Assembly (NCBI GenBank): GCA_958009055.1
Contig: OY253657.1
Span: forward strand, 62,001-126,000
Direction of reading: 5' to 3'
Origin: Choricystis sp. odSpoLacu1
Taxonomy: Eukaryota > Chlorophyta > Trebouxiophyceae
DNA length: 64,000 nucleotides
The stretch's first letter is position 1; each line of letters opens with the position of its first letter. The notes beneath the pieces are model-generated. The model had not been told where the DNA came from. It saw nothing but the letters and a program-made list of their open reading frames with translations, and ran no database searches. Positions 1-10,213 of the stretch are shown piece after piece. The position numbers and the translations under genes are program-made.

Positions 1-67
1 GGAGGGAGACAAAGGGCGGGTGAGAGGAAGACAGAAAAACCAACCCACCCTTTCTTAACACCCACAG

Positions 68-1951
68 CCCCTCGACACCACCCCCCTCACCTTCATCGAC
101 ACCCCCGCCGCCCTCGCCTCCGCCGCGGCCCGCCTGGCCACCGCGCGCGCCATTGCTTTTGATTTAGAAGCACACTCGTACCGCTCTTTCGCGGGGTTCA
201 CGTGCCTCCTCCAACTGTCGACGCGAGACGAGGACCTGATTGTGGACGCCCTCGCCCTCTGCCCCGACATCGGCCCCTGCCTGGGCCCCCTGTTTGCCGA
301 CCCCTTCATCGCCAAAGTCGCCCACGGCGCCCGGGGCGACATCGAGTGGCTGCAGCGCGATTTCGGCATCTGTGTCGTCAACCTGTTCGACACAGGGCTC
401 GCCTGCCGCGCCCTGGGCCGCCCCGCGGGTTTAGCTCCCCTCCTCGCCGACATCTTGGGCGTCACTGCCGACAAACGGTGGCAGCTGGCCGACTGGCGCG
501 CACGCCCGCTGCCGCGCGCGGCGCTGGACTATGCGCGGGCGGACACTCACTACCTCTTGCATGTGGCCGACGAGTTGAGACGGGCATTATTAACTGCTGG
601 AGACGAAACATCTCCTTCCTGGTCTGCGCCGCCGCTCAGGCCGGGCGCTGAGGAGGCGGGCGCCCTCGGCGCCGTCTTGGAAGCGTCGCGCCGCCTCTGC
701 CTCACCCTCTACACGCCACCCGCCTGGTCCCCCGCGTCCGCCCTGGAGACGGCGTGCCGGGCTGGCCTTAAACGAGACTCGGTGGCAGCCTCCGTGTTCG
801 TTGCCCTGGCAGACTGGCGCGACGCGGCCGCGCGCGCGGCAGACGAGTCGGTTGGCTTCATCGCCCCAAAAGCTCTCCTGGTCAAGCTGGCGCGAGCTGC
901 ACCAACGACTCCTGCCGCCCTGGCCGCGGTCGCGGGGGGCAGTGCCAGCCTGGTGATGGCGAGGAGTGGGGACGTGGTGGCTGCCGTGGCGGCAGGCGTG
1001 GCGGCGGCAGAGGCTGCCGCGGCTGACAGGGAGAGGGAGGCTGCTGCGGCTGCGCCTGCCGCACAGGCACCGACACCAGCTGCGCCGACGCCCGGACGCC
1101 GCGCCGTCGTCGTGGCGGCCGCGTCTGCGCCGACCGGCAGCGCGTTTGCGGCTGCCCTCGCCCCGCCGCCGCCTCGCCCTGCGCCGCCGCCACCGCCCAC
1201 GCTGCAGCTGCCGTTTGTGTATGCGCGGAGGGAGGAGGAGGTGGTGGCGGCTGAGGAAGACGAAGACGAGGAGGAGGAGGCTCAAGAAGACGCCCCGCCG
1301 CCTACTGCCGCGCCGCCCGCCGACGGCGATGCCTCCTTCCTGCCCCTGCCCCTGGCAGACATTCGCCCCGGCGTCCTGCGCGCGCGCGGGGCTGCTGGTG
1401 ACGTGGACGCCGCCATGACGGACGCGGTGGCAGAGGGCGAAGACGGCAGCGGTGGTGGCGACGACGCCAGCAGCAGTGGCGGCGACACCGACGCGAGTGG
1501 TGATGCCGCCATTGAGGCCGCCGTGGCGGCCGCCCGGGCGGGTGGGCTGGGGGTGTCGTCGTCATCGTCATCATCATCAGGCGGTGACGATGGTGGCTCG
1601 TCGCCCGGTGGCCCGCCCGTCGCAGTGCCGTCCTCACGGCGCGCGGCCGCGGCTGTGGCCGCCACCCGCCCCACCAAGCGCGCCAAGACGGCGGCAGCGT
1701 CCGGCTTCGATTTTGACGCAGCTGTCGCCGCTGCCCCCGGCATGACGGCGGGCCCACCGGGCGCTGGCCGTGGCGCCGGGCGCGGCGGGCGCGGGCGCGG
1801 GCGCGCGCGCGGCGGCCTCGCCGCCGACCTCCCCCCCCCGCCGCCCGGCGTGTTCGACCCGTACACGCTGCCCAGGCTGGATGGCATCAAACCTGGGCGG
1901 CGCACGGCGACCGCGCCGCGCAGCGGCAACAAGTCCAAGACGTTCAAGTGA
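68..1951 (+). CDS. RRP6: RRP6/EXOSC10-type exosome 3'-5' exonuclease, 5' end missing
   Basis: This is the 3' part of a nuclear-exosome exoribonuclease; earlier exons lie before the window. The visible exon opens after an AG acceptor at 66-67 and gives 627 residues. A DEDDy exonuclease domain covers roughly residues 10-185: FDLEAH carries the first Asp and Glu, GARGDIEWLQRD the next Asp, and YARADTHYLL the last Asp with its Tyr. The stretch IVDALALC..LADWRARPL matches the RRP6 family closely. An HRDC-like helical region follows at about 195-330. After it come a long acidic, Ser/Gly-rich linker and a basic RG-rich tail ending in NKSKTFK. Known role of the family: trimming and decay of rRNA, snoRNA and aberrant RNA in nucleus and nucleolus. 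The family call is firm; only the N-terminus is unknown. Confidence 0.9.
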   Translation, partial: PLDTTPLTFIDTPAALASAAARLATARAIAFDLEAHSYRSFAGFTCLLQLSTRDEDLIVDALALCPDIGPCLGPLFADPFIAKVAHGARGDIEWLQRDFGICVVNLFDTGLACRALGRPAGLAPLLADILGVTADKRWQLADWRARPLPRAALDYARADTHYLLHVADELRRALLTAGDETSPSWSAPPLRPGAEEAGALGAVLEASRRLCLTLYTPPAWSPASALETACRAGLKRDSVAASVFVALADWRDAAARAADESVGFIAPKALLVKLARAAPTTPAALAAVAGGSASLVMARSGDVVAAVAAGVAAAEAAAADREREAAAAAPAAQAPTPAAPTPGRRAVVVAAASAPTGSAFAAALAPPPPRPAPPPPPTLQLPFVYARREEEVVAAEEDEDEEEEAQEDAPPPTAAPPADGDASFLPLPLADIRPGVLRARGAAGDVDAAMTDAVAEGEDGSGGGDDASSSGGDTDASGDAAIEAAVAAARAGGLGVSSSSSSSSGGDDGGSSPGGPPVAVPSSRRAAAAVAATRPTKRAKTAAASGFDFDAAVAAAPGMTAGPPGAGRGAGRGGRGRGRARGGLAADLPPPPPGVFDPYTLPRLDGIKPGRRTATAPRSGNKSKTFK

Positions 1952-2310
1952 TTTGCTTTGGGGAGGGGGGACGAGAGACTTTTGGGTTTTTTGGTTTTTT
2001 CGTTAAAACTGTCATTGTTTTCGAGTTCACACGCCTTGTTCCCCTTGTTTGGCCACACACAATTGGGTGTTTGGGCTCACAACAGCAGCGGCATGTATAG
2101 AAAAGAGGGGGAGCGGGGCAAGGGACGCCCCGCCCACACACGCGCACGCGGCTTGTTTTTTTGTTTTGTTGCTTCACGCCCCCGCCCCGCAGCAGCTTGA
2201 AATAAGTAAAAAACATGCACCACATCCTCGCTCCGTTGTTGTTTTTGTGTGTGTGTATTTTACGGTGTGTCTCGAAAACTCACCCCCCAAAAAAAGAGCC
2301 AACAGTTTCA
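1952..2310. other. Convergent intergenic spacer, no gene seen
   Basis: This spacer lies between the stop of the RRP6 gene and the stop of the minus-strand winged-helix gene. It is T-rich compared with the coding DNA, with short T tracts and GT-rich stretches typical of the 3' untranslated regions in this window. I see no coding signal in it. Confidence 0.5.
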
Positions 2311-4720
2311 TCACGACAGGCGGCCGCCCCCGCCCACCCCGGCCGCGGCAGCCGCCGCCGCCTCGGCAAGCGCGGCCACGCGCGACCGCAGGCGCCGCCC
2401 CATGCCGCACCCGCCCGTCACGTCGGCCAACGGGGCCGCCAGCGCGACCGCGCCCGACCCCAGGGCGGACGACCCGGTGGCTGCAGCCGCGGGCGGGGTG
2501 GCGGTGGAGAGCGACGCAAGCAGGCCGCCGCGCGGGCCGCGAGCAGAGGAGGGGGTGCCGGGAACTCCCGGGGCGCCGCCACCAGACGGACCGGTGCGAC
2601 GCGTCGCCTTCCACACGGTGGGGGCGGGCGCAGGGGGCGCCAGCGCCGAGTCGACCGCGCGGTCGGCAGGGGCGGCGGTGCCGCCGCCGCCAGAGCAGGC
2701 AGAGCGCGCGGGGGGCGGCAGCAGCAGTCACACCCACGCCGCCCACAATCCCCGTCACCAACGGCGGCGGCCTGGCCAACGGCGGCGGCGGCGGCGGCGG
2801 CGTCAGGGCGGCCGCGGCGCGGGCGGCGGCTTTGAGTCTGTGTTTGATCGGACCCCCGAGCGACGCGGCTTCACTGGCTGCTCGCTCGGCTTCCGCCGCC
2901 GCCGACGCGAGCGCCGAAAACGCGGGCGGCGGCGGCGACCGTGGACGGGACACGGAGCGCAGGCCGTAGCCAACTGCCGGCGGGGACTCGGCCTCGCCTT
3001 CGGGAGGGGGGGGGGGCGCGACCACGCCCGCGCCACGCGGCGCCGCCGCGGGGGAGACCCGGCGGGCGCGACCCGCGGTGGCGCCGCGCGGCGGCGGCGG
3101 CAGCGGTGGCAGGCGCCGCCGGTCCAACGATGCCAACCACGCCGCCTCCGACGCGGCCAGCCGCCCCCGACTCGCCGGCGCCTTCGTCCGCGGGCGTCGC
3201 GTGGCGGGGCGCGGCCCCGGACGCAGCAGCCGACGGCGACCGGTCGCGCGCGCTCACCGCCGCCCGCTTGCGCGCAGGCGGCGACGGCGACCGCTGCAGG
3301 CGACGAGGCGCGGTGCGGGACCGCGTCAACCGGCGAGGGCCGCCACCGCCGCCACCATCAGAGGAGGCGGTGGGGCCGCCAACGGTCGCGCCAGCGGTGG
3401 CGCCGTGCGCGTCGTCGTCGCCGTCGCGCGCGCCGCCCGCCGACGCGGCGGGCGGGGGGCCGCCCACGCGCACATCCACCATGACGGTGGTGGGCGGGGT
3501 GCGGGGCACGCCCTTGGCCAGGGTCCAGGAGTCGGGCGCGGAGGCGCTGTGATGGAGAGAGGGGGAAGCGGGGGGGGCGTCGTGTGAGCGCGGCGGTGTG
3601 TGCGCGCGTTTTTTTTTCGGGTGGTCCACCTCCCCACCCACCATCCCACACTCACCGCACAAACCGATCCCCCGTGTACAACGCGTGCCGAATCTGGCTC
3701 TTCCAGTGGTCGTTGTCGGTGATGACGCGCGACCCAGTCGTGCGCTTGTACGCGATGCGGCCGTTGGCGGCGCACGCTGTGTAAATCTGTTGTGTTAGAA
3801 AGGGGTGTTTTTTTTATTGTGTTGGTGTAGGCGAGTGAAGGGAGCAACCATGCCGCCATGCTAGCGTGGCAGGGGCGCGTTGCTGGGTGTGGGAGGCGGG
3901 GGCGGCGGACGACCAACCGCCAACCAAACGGCGCGCCGAGGGGCCGGCGCGCGGAGCGCGGGTTTTTTCAGGCGCCCGCGTGTGGGAGCAAGCCCCCCTC
4001 CACCCAGGCCTCCCCGCACCCCCTCGCCACCACCCACGGACAGAGCGCGCGAGTGGTGCACTCAAGTGCCGGGCAGGGCGGGCGCACGGTGGCGCTCCAG
4101 CGCTTGGGGCGGGCGTGGGGCGAAGAGCCCGATGCGCCAGAACGAAGAAAATCGCTGCTCCCCCCGACCAGGCGCCCTCTCCCTCCCGCCTTCCCGCGAA
4201 ATCCAACCCAACGCACCTCACGCAGTGTGGCCGTGCCGCCGTGAGGATGCAGGGCTGCGTGAATCATGTCCTGGACGCTGCAAAAGGCGGGCACGCGCAC
4301 GACCTGTGGGGAGAGGGGAGGGGGGAACGCGCTTTTCAGCCCGCTCTGGAGACCCTTCTGCTCCGGACGCGTCGCCCCCTTTTCTCGCGCCCTCTTTCCC
4401 CGGAAGCGCACGCACCTTGACTTCCGCATCCGTGACTGCATCGTGGGCGGGGCCAGCTGGGAGGAGGGTTGGGGAATTGGGGGGAGGAAAAAACGGTGAA
4501 GCACGGCCTGCCCGCCGACGACCGACCTCCGCATTGGGGCAAGCACCCTTGCTCCGATCGCACCCCACCGCCTCCCCTGCCTCCTGCCGCGGCCACGCCA
4601 GCCGCCCAGCTCACCACTATCAGTGACGTCCCCAGCTTGCACGCAAGCGCGGGCCGGCGGGGGAGGCGGGGACGCGGCCAGAGCGCTGCGCGCGGCCGAG
4701 GCGACGGCGGCCGGCTCCAT
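2311..4720 (-). CDS. Winged-helix DNA-binding-like protein with long low-complexity tail
   Basis: I rebuilt this gene from five exons: 4720-4615, 4456-4416, 4303-4217, 3786-3656 and 3546-2311. Splice phases agree across all four introns and all donors read GTGCG or GTGAG. The first 120 residues form a compact domain, with MIHAALHPHGGTATLRE, then IYTACAANGRIAYK, then HWKSQIRHALYTGDRFVR and DSWTLA. That helix-helix-wing pattern ending in a W-x-L strand resembles winged-helix folds of the forkhead, linker-histone and HARE kinds. I cannot name the family. The rest is Ala/Pro/Arg/Ser-rich and probably disordered. The tail keeps an open frame only if one base is dropped from each of two places, one of them the six-G run at 2710-2715; total length then fits a codon multiple. 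A chromatin or transcription role is inferred from the fold alone. Confidence 0.6.
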
Positions 4721-5392
4721 CCGTGTGCGTGGGTCGGTGTCTGAGTGCGTCTTTGTGCAGGCGTCACACAAAAACGGTTGCCGCGCCCGTGCCCAATGCG
4801 GCGCAGTGGTGACCTTCTGACCCCGGCCTAGCGAGAGGCGTGGGGAGCGGGGAGGAAAGAAAAAAGGAGGGCCCACGGGCGGGAAAAGAGAGCGCAGAAT
4901 GAGCGGGCAGCGTTTTTTTTTCTGTTCTCAGCCCCGACGCGCCGCGCTCCCACCGCGCGGCCGCCGCCATGGATCACGCTCCGCCGCCCCGCAAACAGGG
5001 CAGCTTGATTCGCTGGCATTCGCGCGGGGTAGAGAAGAGGGTCAGGCGGGGGAGGCGTGGGAAAAAAGGATAGAGGCACAAGAGATAGACGCGGAGAGGC
5101 GACGACGACCCACGCAAACTGGAGCGAAGGCACCTCCAGTCCCCCGCCGGCTCCGCCCTCCCGCCCGAGCCTCCCACCCTCACCCCCACCTTTCAATGCT
5201 GCAGAGCAGCTGCCATCATGCGGAATGCTGTGGCAGAGAAGGTGTGGAATGGCAATGCTTCTGCACGGCGGGATGGTGTGCCGCGCAGACTGTTCTCCGT
5301 TTTTTTTGTGTCTGCAGTCTCGCTCAACACTCTAAACCCGCCCCACCCGCCCCATCCGCCACCCGCTCCGTGTAACGCACAACTTCCGAAAT
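4721..5392. other. Intergenic spacer, no supported gene
   Basis: This 672-nt spacer separates the start of the winged-helix gene from the stop of the next minus-strand gene. ORFs across it are short and show no family resemblance or consistent splice sites. It should hold the promoter of the winged-helix gene and the 3' untranslated region of the TCAIM-like gene. Nothing else stands out. Confidence 0.4.
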
Positions 5393-7036
5393 CTATGTTG
5401 GCCACCCGAACCGCCTTGCATCGGGCGCGGGGGCGGAGGCGGCCTCGCCGCTGAGATGGGGGCGGCCCTTGGCGGGAGCGCTCTCACACTTGCGCCGCCG
5501 GCGGGCAGCGCCCCCGCCGGCCCCTCCCCCCCCCCCCACCAACGCCGCCACCTCCTCGAGTACGCCCTCCCTCCACTGCAGCGGGATGATCAGCACGCCT
5601 CCCTCCACCAGGGAGCAGGCGTCGCCGTCATCCAGGGCGATGGTAACAGCGGAAAGAGGGGTGGGAGAGGCGGCGTCGCTGCCTCTCCGCGCGGTCGCGG
5701 CCGCCGCCAGCCGGGCCGCCGACGCGGCGACATCGTCCGGGGTCGCGGTCGGAGACACTGACACAACAGCTGCGCAGCCGAGGGCGGCGGCGGCGGCGGC
5801 CAGGGCCGCGTCTGCGCGGGCGCGCGCGGCGGCGGTGGCAGCGGCCGCCGCGGCGGCCGCCATCCCTTCAGTGCACAGAAACTGCCAAAGTTCAGCAGGG
5901 GGAGTGGCCACAGACACGTGCAACGTCCCCCCTGCCAGCGTGATGGGGCCAGCATCGTCGTGCAGCACAATCGAGAGTGGGGCGAGGCGCGGAGGGTCCC
6001 TCTCTTCATCACTCTCCTCCCACCCCCCTCCCTCCACCGACCGCCGGTGCGTCACCCACGCCCCCGCCCACGCGCATGCGGCGGGCGGGGTGGCCGCGCC
6101 AACGGCGACGGAGGCGACGCCGGCAGCGGCGGCGGCGGGAGGGGAGAGGTCGGCCGCTCTGCGCGTCCAGTAGGCGTGTGCCGCCGCGAGCGCGGCCGCA
6201 GCACCAGCATCCACGGACGCCAGGGCGGTGGTTAAAGCAGCACCATCATCACCACTGGCAGTGACTTCCACCGCGCCGTCGGCGCGCACGCGGGCGCGGG
6301 CGGGGGCGCCGGCGCGGATGTAGAGGTGCAGCCCTGCCAACGGTGATGGAGTCGCTCCCTCCCCACACACTGCCGCGTCCACCGCCGCCACCGCCGCTGC
6401 CGCAGCCAGCACGCCCTCCCGGGGGGCGCCCGGGCCGGCGCCCAGCACGTGGACGGCGGCGGCGCCGAGGCGAGAGGCAAGTGCAGTCGCAGCTTCACGT
6501 GCTGCTTGTCTCAACGCGGCATGGTCTGCGGCTGCAGCGGCCGCCGCGGCTGCAGCCGACGCCAGCCACTCCAACGCGTCAGCTCCCGGCGCCGGCTCGT
6601 CCAGGCCGGCAGCCGCGATGGCCGCGTCCGTCGCGACACCCAGCGCCAGAAAGAGTGGAGCCAGCCGCCCGTGCTCGACGACGACCCGGGGAGTGCGCAC
6701 CAGGGCTCCCGGGGCTGTGCCACCCCCACCACCACCACCTTCGCTCCACACGTAGAAGTCGAGGACGGCGGGCGGGGGGCGGGCGCCGGCCGCGAGCGCG
6801 TCGAGGTGGGCGTTGAGACGCTGTGAGAGTGGGGTGGGTTAAAAAATGGTTAAAAATCAGGAAACGCCACCTCTCCGACACACACACACAACTTCTCTAT
6901 TTTATCGCACCTGCAGCGACCGCGCGTTGGTGGCGGCGACGCCGCCCCCGACGGTTGCGAAGCGGTCGGGGTGCACTGCCCGCACGGCCGCGCGCAGGAG
7001 GGAGCGCGCTGTGGGGGTGGGGATCGTGGCGTCCAT
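5393..7036 (-). CDS. TCAIM-like mitochondrial protein (degenerate J domain plus C-terminal domain)
   Basis: Two exons (7036-6911 and 6820-5393) join in phase and give 517 residues. The N-terminus reads RSLLRAAVRAVHPDRFA, the HPD-containing helical hairpin of a J domain. It is followed by NAHLDAL and LDFYVWSEG, as in the DUF4460/DUF4461 architecture of animal TCAIM and its algal relatives. The remaining 400 residues are Ala-rich, with a conserved-looking end around GGVLIIPLQWREGVLEEVAAL. Animal TCAIM is mitochondrial and affects 2-oxoglutarate dehydrogenase abundance; whether that applies here is unknown. The start ATG was chosen because it lies just before the J-like hairpin and fits exon phase. 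Its 5' end faces the PYD1 gene across 229 nt. The family call rests on the J-like start plus overall layout, so it is moderate. Confidence 0.55.
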
Positions 7037-7152
7037 GGGAGTGTGTGAGTGGTGACGCGCGCCCCAGCGCTGCGCGCGCCGGGCCGCGCGGGGCGAAGAG
7101 AATGCGGCGAAGAAACTAGCGCCCCGGCGAAGAAGTGGGAGAGAGGGCGCAA

Positions 7153-7192
7153 ACAAACACACCTCGACCCCCACAAACACACCTCGACCCCC
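7153..7192. repeat. 20-bp perfect tandem duplication
   Basis: A 20-base unit beginning ACAAACACACCTCG occurs twice in direct succession in the 229-nt region between the divergent TCAIM-like and PYD1 genes. It may be chance microsatellite expansion or a doubled promoter element. Confidence 0.8.
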
Positions 7193-7265
7193 AATCTCTT
7201 TCTTTGAACGCCCCCACTTTATCCGACACGCTCTGAACCCCGTGTGTCCTTGCCCGTCCTCACTC

Positions 7266-8635
7266 ATGCGTGTGCGCAGCACGCCCACGCCTGCGCGTGC
7301 CGCGGCCCCAGCCAACACGTCGGTCGGGCGCGACGGCAAAGCCGTGCGCGGTCCCTCCCTCGAAGTCGTGCTGCCGTCCGGCCTGAAGCTGCCCAACCCG
7401 TTTGTCATCGGTGAGTAGGGAGGAGCGCTGTGTGTGTGTATTGTGTGGGGAGGAAACGGCGCGCGGGGGGGAAAGAAAACGGTCGACCAAAAAACAACAC
7501 ATGCCATTTTCACACGCGCCTTCCTCTGTCTGCCCACCAACCCACTCACACTCAACCACCCCCCCACATCCCAGGCTCCGGGCCCCCCGGCACCAATGGC
7601 GCCGTCATCTGCCGCGCCTTTGACGCGGGGTGGGGTGCCGTCGTCGCCAAAACAGTGTCCCTCGACGCGTCCCTTGTGCGCAACGTGGTCCCTCGCTACG
7701 CCAAACTGAAGACCCCCCGCGGCGACCTGCTGGGCTGGGAGAACATTGAACTGATCAGTGATCGGCCTCTGCAAGCCATGCTGGATGATTTCAAGCGGGT
7801 TAAAGATAACCACCCGGATCGCATCCTCATCGCGTCAATCATGGAGGAACCACACCGCGGCGCGTGGGAGGACCTGACCGCCGCCGTGCTGGCGACTGGG
7901 GTGGACGCCCTGGAGATCAATGCGGGGTGTCCGCACGGCATGCCGGAGCGGAGGATGGGGTCTGCGCTGGGACAAGACCCCGAGCTTGTGCGCGAAGTGT
8001 GTTCGTGGGTCGCGGCCACGTCCCCGGTCCCCGTGTGGCTCAAGCTGACCCCCAACATCACCGACATTCGGCAACCGGCGGCTGCAGCGTTGGCTGGTGG
8101 TGCAGCGGGGCTAAGTCTTATTAACACTATTTCGGCGATCGCGGGCGTCGACGTGCGCGGCAGCCTCCGCCCCCTCCCGACCGTCGAAGGCGCTACGACG
8201 CCCGGCGGCTATTCCGGCCCCGCCATCAAGCCCATCGCCCTGGCCAAGGTGGCGGCTGTGGCCCCCCTGGCTGCAGCGGCAGGCGCTGACGTTTCCGGTA
8301 TGGGGGGCATCGAAACCGGGTGGGATGCCGCTGAATTCATTGCGCTCGGCGCACACAATGTCCAAGTGTGCACCGGCCCCATGGTGCACGGGTACGGCAT
8401 GGTGGATGGCCTGGTGGCTGACCTTCAGGCGTTCATGGTGCAGCACGGATTTGCGTCAATTTCGGAGGCGGTCGGCGTCGCGTTGCCGCACGTGACGCTG
8501 CACTCGTCGCTCGTGAAAATGCAGGCGGAACGCAAGGAGGCCGTCCGCGGCAAGCAGGCCATGGTCGCCCGTGATGATGAGTGGTCGGGGGACGACTTCG
8601 TCGCGCAGAGCGACGCGCTGGTGAGCAACAAGTGA
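7266..8635 (+). CDS. PYD1: Dihydropyrimidine dehydrogenase, plant PYD1 type
   Basis: Two exons (7266-7410 and 7575-8635) join in phase 1 and give 401 residues of a dihydroorotate-dehydrogenase-like TIM barrel. Diagnostic stretches include NPFVIGSGPPGTNG near the N-terminus, NAGCPHGMPERRMGSALGQD, WLKLTPNITDI, INTISAIAGVDV, TPGGYSGPAIKPIALAKV, GMGGIETGWDAAEFI and QVCTGPMVHGYG. This single-domain layout matches the plastid enzyme of plants that reduces uracil and thymine in the first step of pyrimidine breakdown. It does not match the large multi-domain animal enzyme. FMN binding is expected from the family. The position that carries the catalytic Cys in animal DPYD (MGLACGQD, from memory) is Leu here. 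The first 30 residues are Ala/Arg/Thr-rich and could be a transit peptide. Confidence 0.88.
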
Positions 8636-8751
8636 TGGTGAGAGAGAGAGGGTTAGCGGGAAGGTGTGCGAGCGTTTTTCGACACCTCTCGGTTTTTCTT
8701 GTGCATGCGTGTGTATTTGTATTCGAGTTTTTGTGCTCCCACCCCGCCGCA

Positions 8752-9161
8752 ATGTCGCTGCTGCACCCGTCAGAGGTCAACATGATTGCCAAGGTGCGCG
8801 TTAGTGTGGGCGTTGGAGGCGGAGGAGGGAACCGTGGGCGGCGGGGGGACACACCAATTGACGCTGACGTCAGACGCCTCGTCGCTCGCGCGCTCCCGCC
8901 GTTGTTTTCTCCCGCCCCGCACATCCCGCCACCTGACCCTCCTTGTCTGAACTCATCCAACCTCAGTACTTTGGCCGCGCCGTCGGCGCCGCCGCCCGCG
9001 GCACCAGCACGACGAATGGCGTCGCGGCAGCTCGCACCGCCCCCCAGACCGCCTCCCTGCCCGCCGCCATCCCGCGCGGCCGCCAGGCGCCGCGGCTGTC
9101 GATTTCGAGCAGCGCGTCCCCGAGCGAGAAAGGAGGTCTGCTGGCGGCGGCGCGACGGTGA
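8752..9161 (+). CDS. Small hypothetical protein, 78 aa
   Basis: An ATG at 8752 opens a 42-nt exon ending AAG|GTGCGC. A second exon from 8967, after CCTCAG, runs in frame to a TGA at 9161. The product starts MSLLHPSEVNMIAKYFGRAV and is otherwise Ala/Ser/Arg-rich with no recognised domain. The first exon has a clean donor, and the join keeps an open frame through an otherwise GC-rich stretch; that is the only support. A competing minus-strand ORF looks compositionally random. It could be a conserved small algal protein or a chance assembly. Confidence 0.35.
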
Positions 9162-9535
9162 GAACGCGTGGGAGAAAAAACGGAGCGCTGAATAGACGCA
9201 CGCGCCGACGTGGCTGAAACCCCTCTTTTTGACCCGCCTATTTTTGCCTAGACCCTGAAGAATTTGCACACACCCGCACTTGACACACTGCTTGAGAGAC
9301 ACGAGAGACAAACGAGAGAGAGAGAGAAACTTTGGCGCTGCCCGCGCGAGAACGTCACGCGCGCGCGCGCACTTCTCACCCCCACCCCAACACACTTGCC
9401 TTCACTTTTCATAGACACAATGCAAACCCACAGCATCAACTTGCACACCCTCACCCGAGCGGCATGCCCAAAAACGAAAGCATGGCAAGACAAACAAGAA
9501 ACCAAACGCACGCGTGCATTTTTTCTCTCTCTCTC
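9162..9535. other. Convergent spacer with simple repeats
   Basis: The stretch lies between the small ORF ending at 9161 and the minus-strand gene ending at 9536. It holds a GA-rich run near 9305-9330, an alternating GC run near 9359-9370 and CT repeats near 9523-9537. No convincing coding exon is present. Confidence 0.45.
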
Positions 9536-10119
9536 TCAGTTGGGGTCGGACCCGTGCGTGAGCTCCTCATCCGCGCCCTTGCGCGGCGGCGCATCCACCA
9601 CGGTGTCCAGCCACGCCTCCTCGCTCACCACGCGAATGGTATGGGTCTGCAGTTCAGCGATGTCGCCAGACACGTCGCCCGGCTCCGCGGGGCGAGTCCC
9701 CGGGCCGGTGGACCCACCCCCAGTCGCGTGCCGCTCTGCTTTGATGACGGCTTCAGCATCTGAGGCAAGTGTTTCGCTCCACTGGGGGGCGGAGGGGACG
9801 TGGGCGGGGACTTGCAGCGAGCGGCGCACCGCTTTTTCAATCACCTCTGGGTCGTTGTTGCTGACGTGGCTGCCTGACATGGCGTGTTGTTGTGGGGGGA
9901 GGAGAGAGGGTTTCGAGTGGGTGTGTGTTTGCGGCTGTGCCGCTGGCGGCGGGTTTGGCCGCGGGTGGCGGCGCGGGAAACACGGGGCAACAAAAACGAA
10001 AACGGGTGTGACGCGTCTTTTTTTCACTCACCCGACCCGGCGCGCCGCGCCCGCGACGGCACACCCGCCCGCACGGCGGCCGCCCAGGCGCGGGACGCGT
10101 GTTTGAGGGAGAAGAGCAT
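9536..10119 (-). CDS. Small mitochondrial-type protein, 141 aa, unknown function
   Basis: Exon 1 (10119-10032) encodes MLFSLKHASRAWAAAVRAG and further Arg/Ala residues, a good mitochondrial presequence without acids. Exon 2 (9873-9536) joins in phase 1 and continues SHVSNNDPEVIEKAVRRSL, then a segment with PSAPQWSETLASDAEAVIKAERHA and an acidic Gly-rich end. The DPEVIEKxxRRSL...PxWxETLASDAEA pattern reminds me of small, uncharacterised plant mitochondrial proteins, but I cannot name a family. The upstream ORF on the same strand (ataxin-10-like) ends 94 nt before this start, so the two are tightly tandem. Confidence 0.6.
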
Positions 10120-10213
10120 GGTGGGTGGGGGCGGGTTCTGGGGTGTGGGGTGTGTGGAAAGAGGAACGATAACGAAGTTGTTGTGTCGATGACGGTGCGC
10201 CTACACACCAAAA

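Noticed and set aside
2249..3484. Plus-strand ORF of 411 codons
   Set aside because: It is Arg/Pro-rich noise opposite the minus-strand winged-helix gene, whose splice phases and domain are coherent; long antisense ORFs are expected at this GC content.
4899..5375. Plus-strand ORF of 158 codons in the spacer
   Set aside because: No domain, biased composition and no splice or start context; treated as non-coding.
8433..9395. Minus-strand ORF of 320 codons
   Set aside because: It overlaps the PYD1 3' end and is Arg/Gly-rich without conserved features.
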